Assembly (NCBI GenBank): GCA_031271075.1
Contig: JAISWN010000234.1
Span: forward strand, 1-9,470
Source of the DNA: Treponema sp.
GTDB taxonomy: Bacteria; Spirochaetota; Spirochaetia; Treponematales; Breznakiellaceae
Length of the DNA: 9,470 nt
Direction of reading: 5' to 3'
A program made the translations under genes and the position numbers. The notes below the pieces were generated by a model. That model made no database searches and was not told where the DNA came from. It was given only the letters and a program-made list of their open reading frames with translations. Below, one piece after another: positions 7,049-9,470 of the stretch; the first letter of the stretch is position 1, and the number at the start of each line of letters is the position of its first letter.

Positions 7049-8242
7049 TTAACGGGGGAATATTTTCCGCTGGCCGTAATTGGCGGTCCATTCGCCGATA
7101 TTCATCCGGCCAAGGCCCACGCCGTTATCGTAAGCGCCGAAATCAAACTGTCCCTGGACGCCGGTAAATTTGGCCTTCCGCAGGGCGCTGTTCAGCTTCC
7201 GGGTAAAATCCGGGGCGTTCACATCCTGGGGCCCCAGGGAATTGAGGGCGGTCACTATGTGATACACCGAATCGTACACCCGGGCGGGAACATCCGCCGG
7301 GTCCTGGCTGAGGGGATCCGCTTCCTTAAAGTCCCTGATAAACCGGAGAATCCGGGGGTCCGAATTGCTGGGAATGTAACCGACCGGAAAGGACACGCCG
7401 ATAATATCCTCCCCGGTCCAGGTTTCAATCATCTGGTTTTGGGCGAGGCTGGTACCGCCGCAGAAATAAATCTCCTCCGGCACCTTTCCCCACAACTGCT
7501 CGATCTGCCGCATACACAGATTGGAAGGTCCCTGGGCGAGCCCCCAGAAGATCACCGCGTTAACCCCGGCGTTTTTCATCTTCAGCACCTGGGCGGTAAA
7601 GTCCGTGTCCTCAAAGGACATGGCGTCCCGGGTAAGCACAGCCTTGCCGTACTTGCTTTTCAAGGTTTCCTCAATGCGGTTCGCGGCGGACATTCCCCCT
7701 TCGGTGTTAACGTGGATAAGCCCTATCCGGTCCAGTTTTTTGTCATTGATGAGGAAATCGATCAGCGTATCGGCCTGATCAAGATCCGTACCGGTCTCTA
7801 TGCTCAGGTAGTTCCAGCCCTGCTGTACCGAAGCGGGGCCGGAAACGATACCCAGGAGGGGCACTTCTTTTTCCTCGAAGAAGGGCCCGGAAACCAGGAT
7901 CATGGTGGTGAGCAGGTGGCCGATGGAAACATGGCAGCCGTACCGGTCCAGGGCATAGGTGGCCGCAGTGGGAGCGCCGTCGGTGGAACCTTTATCATCG
8001 ACATACTCAAATTCCAGGGTGTAATCTTTCAGCGCCCCGTCCCCGGTAATCGCCTTCATGGCGGCGGTGATGGACGCCTTGTAGAGCTCCCCAAAACGGG
8101 CGTAGTCGCCGGACAGGGGGCACATAACGGCAACCTTCACCGTGTTTGAGCTTTTGCTTTCCTTTGCGCCTCCGGCAAAAACCTGCGCCGCCAGGAAACA
8201 GACCGTAAGGCCAGCCATTAATTTCTTTACGGTTAAAGACAT
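7049..8242 (-). CDS. livJ: Liv-type ABC transporter substrate-binding protein
   Basis: This 397-residue type I periplasmic binding protein should deliver substrate to LivHM. Residues 1-23 form a signal peptide (basic KK at 6-7, hydrophobic core, VFA just before GGAKES). No normal lipobox is present: C15 is preceded by LTV and falls too early in the core, so a soluble periplasmic protein is more likely than a lipoprotein. The mature N-terminus TVKVAVMCPLSGDYARFGE (34-52) and the hinge-like DRIGLIHVNTEGG and FWGLAQGP segments fit the LivJ/AmiC-like fold. Ligand cannot be predicted: Liv-type proteins bind branched-chain amino acids, amides, urea, aromatic acids and others. The ATG at 8242 has AGGAGG six bases upstream. 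It is the first gene of the operon, behind a strong promoter and two palindromic operators. Confidence 0.93.
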   Translation of the reverse strand: MSLTVKKLMAGLTVCFLAAQVFAGGAKESKSSNTVKVAVMCPLSGDYARFGELYKASITAAMKAITGDGALKDYTLEFEYVDDKGSTDGAPTAATYALDRYGCHVSIGHLLTTMILVSGPFFEEKEVPLLGIVSGPASVQQGWNYLSIETGTDLDQADTLIDFLINDKKLDRIGLIHVNTEGGMSAANRIEETLKSKYGKAVLTRDAMSFEDTDFTAQVLKMKNAGVNAVIFWGLAQGPSNLCMRQIEQLWGKVPEEIYFCGGTSLAQNQMIETWTGEDIIGVSFPVGYIPSNSDPRILRFIRDFKEADPLSQDPADVPARVYDSVYHIVTALNSLGPQDVNAPDFTRKLNSALRKAKFTGVQGQFDFGAYDNGVGLGRMNIGEWTANYGQRKIFPR

Positions 8243-8248
8243 GGGGTT

Positions 8249-8254
8249 CCTCCT
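8249..8254 (-). promoter_or_regulatory. Ribosome binding site of the binding-protein gene
   Basis: A perfect AGGAGG lies six bases before the ATG at 8242. It is the best-spaced ribosome site in the window, in keeping with the high synthesis expected of a periplasmic binding protein. Its first two bases can also pair within the leader (TTTTTCAG with CTGAAAAA at the 5' end). Confidence 0.85.
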
Positions 8255-8288
8255 GAAAAATTCTCCGTTTTCCTTGAAAAAACCATAG

Positions 8289-8307
8289 AATTCATCCGAT
8301 GATTTTT
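8289..8307. promoter_or_regulatory. Operator 1: palindrome just downstream of the operon promoter
   Basis: The plus strand reads AATTCATCCGATGATTTTT, with the perfect inverted repeat TCATC-C-GATGA at 8292-8302. It starts about five bases downstream of the transcription start predicted from the promoter at 8347-8319, a position expected to block transcription. The same 19 bases recur at 8406-8424 with one change at the centre. Odd-length palindromes of this size fit dimeric GntR/FadR-type regulators, and such a gene lies next door. Binding itself is inferred. Confidence 0.75.
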
Positions 8308-8318
8308 TTCAGTTTTTT

Positions 8319-8347
8319 ATAATAATCCCCAATTTTTCTCTTGTCAA
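8319..8347 (-). promoter_or_regulatory. Sigma-70 promoter of the transporter-amidohydrolase operon
   Basis: On the minus strand a perfect -35 TTGACA (8347-8342) is followed after exactly 17 bases by TATTAT (8324-8319), five of six matches to the -10 consensus. Transcription should begin near 8312, giving a leader of about 70 bases before the ATG at 8242. It is flanked by operators 1 and 2. Confidence 0.85.
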
Positions 8348-8405
8348 CCAAAATTTTATTGAAAATAAAGACAAAAACCAGCAGAAAAATCAGTATTTTC
8401 TTTAA

Positions 8406-8424
8406 AATTCATCTGATGATTTTT
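8406..8424. promoter_or_regulatory. Operator 2: upstream copy of the palindrome
   Basis: The sequence AATTCATCTGATGATTTTT repeats operator 1 except for the central base; the inverted repeat TCATC-T-GATGA is at 8409-8419. Its centre is 117 bases from that of operator 1, close to eleven helical turns, and about 100 bases upstream of the predicted transcription start. The DNA between the two is very A/T-rich with runs of A and T, which favours bending. Confidence 0.75.
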
Positions 8425-8465
8425 GCCCCGGGAAAACCGCTTGCGTGAAGGGGCAAATTCCCGGG
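8422..8465. other. Two mutually exclusive stem-loops after the gntR stop
   Basis: TTTGCCCC (8422-8429) pairs with GGGGCAAA (8450-8457). Alternatively CCCGGGAA (8427-8434) pairs with TTCCCGGG (8458-8465). The stems share 8427-8429, so both cannot form fully. They lie 11-54 bases after the gntR stop (8478-8476), where a terminator would be expected, but no U tract follows on the minus strand, so a standard intrinsic terminator is not supported. Confidence 0.5.
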
Positions 8466-8475
8466 AGGGAAGGGT

Positions 8476-9150
8476 TCATTCGCCGCGTAAAATATTCATG
8501 AAATACAGAACATGGAGGGTCATGGCGTCCATGGCTTTTACCGCGTCATGATTACCGATGGCGTCAACAATGAGCCGGTGGGTTTTGAGGGTTTCATCCC
8601 GAAGCGCCTGATTTTCAACATCCAAATAATAGGATATGGCCTGCTGGATAATGGGGATGAGATTGGGAACCACCAGATTTCTGCTGATCTGGGCAATTTT
8701 TACGTGCAGTTCAATATCCTTTTGCCGCTGATCCTGCCCGCCGAGGATAAGGGCTTCGGTTTCATCCAGCAGAACCCGGAGTTCCGCGATTTCCTCCGCC
8801 GTAGCTTCCTGGGAGGCTTTGGCGGCCATCCGGGGTTCTATGGCAAGCCGTATATCCAGCAGATCCAGGGTAAGCTTCTTCTTGTCCTGGATAAAGGTAA
8901 AGCCCAGGGGATCTTCCGCGATGCCCAGAGCCTTGCCCGCGAGAAAAGTCCCCGCGCCCTGATGGACCTCCAGAATATTGCGGCTTGAAAGGGACCTGAC
9001 GGCTTCGCGGACCGTACTGCGCCCCACGTTCAGGAGCCGGGTTAAATCGTATTCATTGGGAAGCTGCTCCCCCGCCTCCAGGTGATTGTCGATGATGTAT
9101 TTAATTAAGCGGTCGGCGGTAAGTTCTACCAGCGACTTATCGGTCTCCAT
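8476..9150 (-). CDS. GntR-family transcriptional regulator, FadR/FCD subfamily
   Basis: This 224-residue dimeric regulator has an N-terminal winged helix (about 5-73: LTADRLIKYII, then GEQLPNEYDLTRLLNVGRSTVREAVRSL, then the wing HQGAGTFLA) and a C-terminal all-helical FCD ligand-binding domain (about 95-220). The FCD part shows DLLDIRLAIEPRMA (96-109) and the conserved histidines H149 (DIELH), H191 (THRLI) and H213 (LHVLYF), which in this family usually bind a metal that helps hold an organic-acid or similar ligand. The frame is open upstream to 9261, but the ATG at 9150 begins exactly where GntR homology starts and the extra upstream residues look non-coding. No strong ribosome site is seen. 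It lies upstream of and on the same strand as the transporter operon and is the natural candidate to bind the palindromes at 8289-8307 and 8406-8424. No copy of that palindrome lies in its own upstream region. Confidence 0.92.
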   Translation of the reverse strand: METDKSLVELTADRLIKYIIDNHLEAGEQLPNEYDLTRLLNVGRSTVREAVRSLSSRNILEVHQGAGTFLAGKALGIAEDPLGFTFIQDKKKLTLDLLDIRLAIEPRMAAKASQEATAEEIAELRVLLDETEALILGGQDQRQKDIELHVKIAQISRNLVVPNLIPIIQQAISYYLDVENQALRDETLKTHRLIVDAIGNHDAVKAMDAMTLHVLYFMNILRGE

Positions 9151-9176
9151 AAGCCATTCTACAACAGGTGATACTT

Positions 9177-9199
9177 TTTGAACACCATTTGAACACCAT
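9177..9199. repeat. 11-base tandem direct repeat upstream of gntR
   Basis: TTTGAACACCA occurs twice without a gap (9177-9187 and 9188-9198) and is followed by a further T. It begins 27 bases upstream of the gntR ATG. The 11-base period puts both copies on the same face of the helix, so it could be a protein-binding site, though a chance duplication cannot be excluded. Confidence 0.7.
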
Positions 9200-9277
9200 C
9201 CCCATCTGCCCGGGGAATTCTCAGTTTCAACAAAGGGCAGGGAAAATGAACCAGGAACCAAACGAACATAACAGACC

Positions 9278-9315
9278 TGTTGAGACTGTCGGAAAAATTT
9301 TCAAACGGCTCAACA
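9278..9315. repeat. Imperfect palindrome (stem-loop) centred near 9297
   Basis: Outer arms TGTTGAG (9278-9284) and CTCAACA (9309-9315) are perfect complements. The centre GAAAA-A-TTTTC (9292-9302) is a second inverted repeat with almost the same midpoint. The intervening bases pair poorly. It may be a degraded hairpin element or a bidirectional terminator remnant. Confidence 0.5.
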
Positions 9316-9348
9316 ACCACTATATATGGTTTATTCGTGCCGAGGGGT

Positions 9349-9369
9349 CGGACTTGCTCCGCAAGTCCG
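9349..9369. repeat. Perfect 9-bp hairpin
   Basis: CGGACTTGC (9349-9357) and GCAAGTCCG (9361-9369) are perfect complements around a 3-base loop TCC. No T tract follows on either strand, so it is not a standard terminator. Confidence 0.7.
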
Positions 9370-9370
9370 C

Positions 9371-9428
9371 TTAATACCCAAGAACCCGCTTGCGCGGGGG
9401 AGCTTCAGGGCGGTTAAAAAGGTATTAA
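9371..9428. repeat. Inverted repeat enclosing a small GC hairpin
   Basis: TTAATACC (9371-9378) is the exact complement of GGTATTAA (9421-9428). Between them CCCGC (9385-9389) and GCGGG (9394-9398) form a 5-bp stem with loop TTGC. The arrangement could fold as a long outer stem with an inner hairpin; the outer pairing could also be coincidence. Confidence 0.45.
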
Positions 9429-9430
9429 AC

Positions 9431-9454
9431 CTCCGAGTGCAACCACTTCGGGAG
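9431..9454. repeat. Imperfect hairpin near the window end
   Basis: CTCCGAGTG (9431-9439) pairs with CACTTCGGGAG (9444-9454) over nine base pairs with single-base bulges at T9447 and G9450 and the loop CAAC. It is the third hairpin in about 100 bases. Confidence 0.5.
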
Positions 9455-9470
9455 AACAACATACCTCGCC

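Larger units (their letters stand above)
9151..9470. other. Gene-free region upstream of gntR, rich in inverted repeats
   Basis: These 320 bases carry no convincing gene. They hold an 11-base tandem repeat (9177-9199), an A/T-centred imperfect palindrome (9278-9315) and three compact hairpins (9349-9369, 9385-9398, 9431-9454). The gntR promoter should be here, but no good -35/-10 pair was found; a TAGAAT sits only a few bases before the gntR ATG without a fitting -35. A 42-codon plus-strand frame (9246-9374) is judged unlikely to be real. Confidence 0.6.

Noticed and set aside
7259..8149. Long plus-strand open frame (296 codons) opposite the binding-protein gene
   Set aside because: It is antisense to a clear Liv-type binding protein with signal peptide, ribosome site and promoter. 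The translated sequence shows no recognisable family and is explained by the GC-rich codon pattern of the real gene.
9151..9261. N-terminal extension of the GntR protein from a TTG at 9261
   Set aside because: The extra 37 residues show no similarity to GntR proteins, the start codon is poor, and the tandem repeat lies inside. The ATG at 9150 gives the normal family length.
9162..9282. CAACAGGT (9162-9169) and ACCTGTTG (9275-9282) as terminal inverted repeats of a small element
   Set aside because: An 8-base inverted pair at this distance is expected about once by chance in a region of this size, and no target duplication or transposase was seen.
9246..9374. 42-codon plus-strand frame starting ATG with AGGG three bases upstream
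   Set aside because: No recognisable family, ribosome-site spacing is too short, and its last codons are formed by the perfect hairpin at 9349-9369. It could be a small protein gene but nothing supports it.

Overview
The window looks like a piece of a spirochaete chromosome, probably a free-living or gut-associated treponeme. The main clue is the signal peptide of the solute-binding protein, which ends in ...VFA-GGAKES, a motif I associate strongly with Treponema binding proteins. GC-rich coding sequence and a very A/T-rich promoter region are compatible with this. The assignment is an inference from pattern recognition, not from a database search.

Layout. Bases 1-86 are low-complexity sequence with a 22-base C run and are either a contig-end artefact or a slippery tract. 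Next comes an AraC-type response regulator gene on the minus strand (62-874). It diverges across 85 bases from a plus-strand PdxA-family dehydrogenase gene (960-2030). The PdxA gene ends tail to tail, overlapping by 22 bases, with the last gene of a large minus-strand operon. Read in the direction of transcription, that operon is: a LivJ-type periplasmic binding protein (8242-7049), LivH and LivM permeases (7015-6128 and 6118-5120), LivG and LivF ATPases (5116-4349 and 4352-3642), and a YtcJ-type metal-dependent amidohydrolase (3652-2009). Gaps inside the operon are 33, 9 and 3 bases, followed by overlaps of 4 and 11 bases. Upstream and on the same strand is a GntR/FCD regulator gene (9150-8476). 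The last 320 bases (9151-9470) hold no convincing gene but are rich in hairpins and contain an 11-base tandem repeat.

Regulation and function. The 233-base gap between gntR and the binding-protein gene contains a near-consensus sigma-70 promoter (TTGACA, 17 bases, TATTAT). It also contains two near-identical palindromes (TCATC-N-GATGA) centred 117 bases apart, one just downstream of the expected transcription start and one upstream of the -35. The simplest model is that the GntR/FCD protein represses the transporter-amidohydrolase operon through these sites, possibly by looping, until a small-molecule ligand appears. The operon would then import a small polar compound through a HAAT-family ABC transporter and hydrolyse an amide or similar bond in the cytoplasm. 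The convergent PdxA-type enzyme has features of the acid-sugar-phosphate (PdxA2) branch and may belong to the same catabolic programme, but nothing in the window proves that. No mobile element, CRISPR array, tRNA or rRNA was seen.
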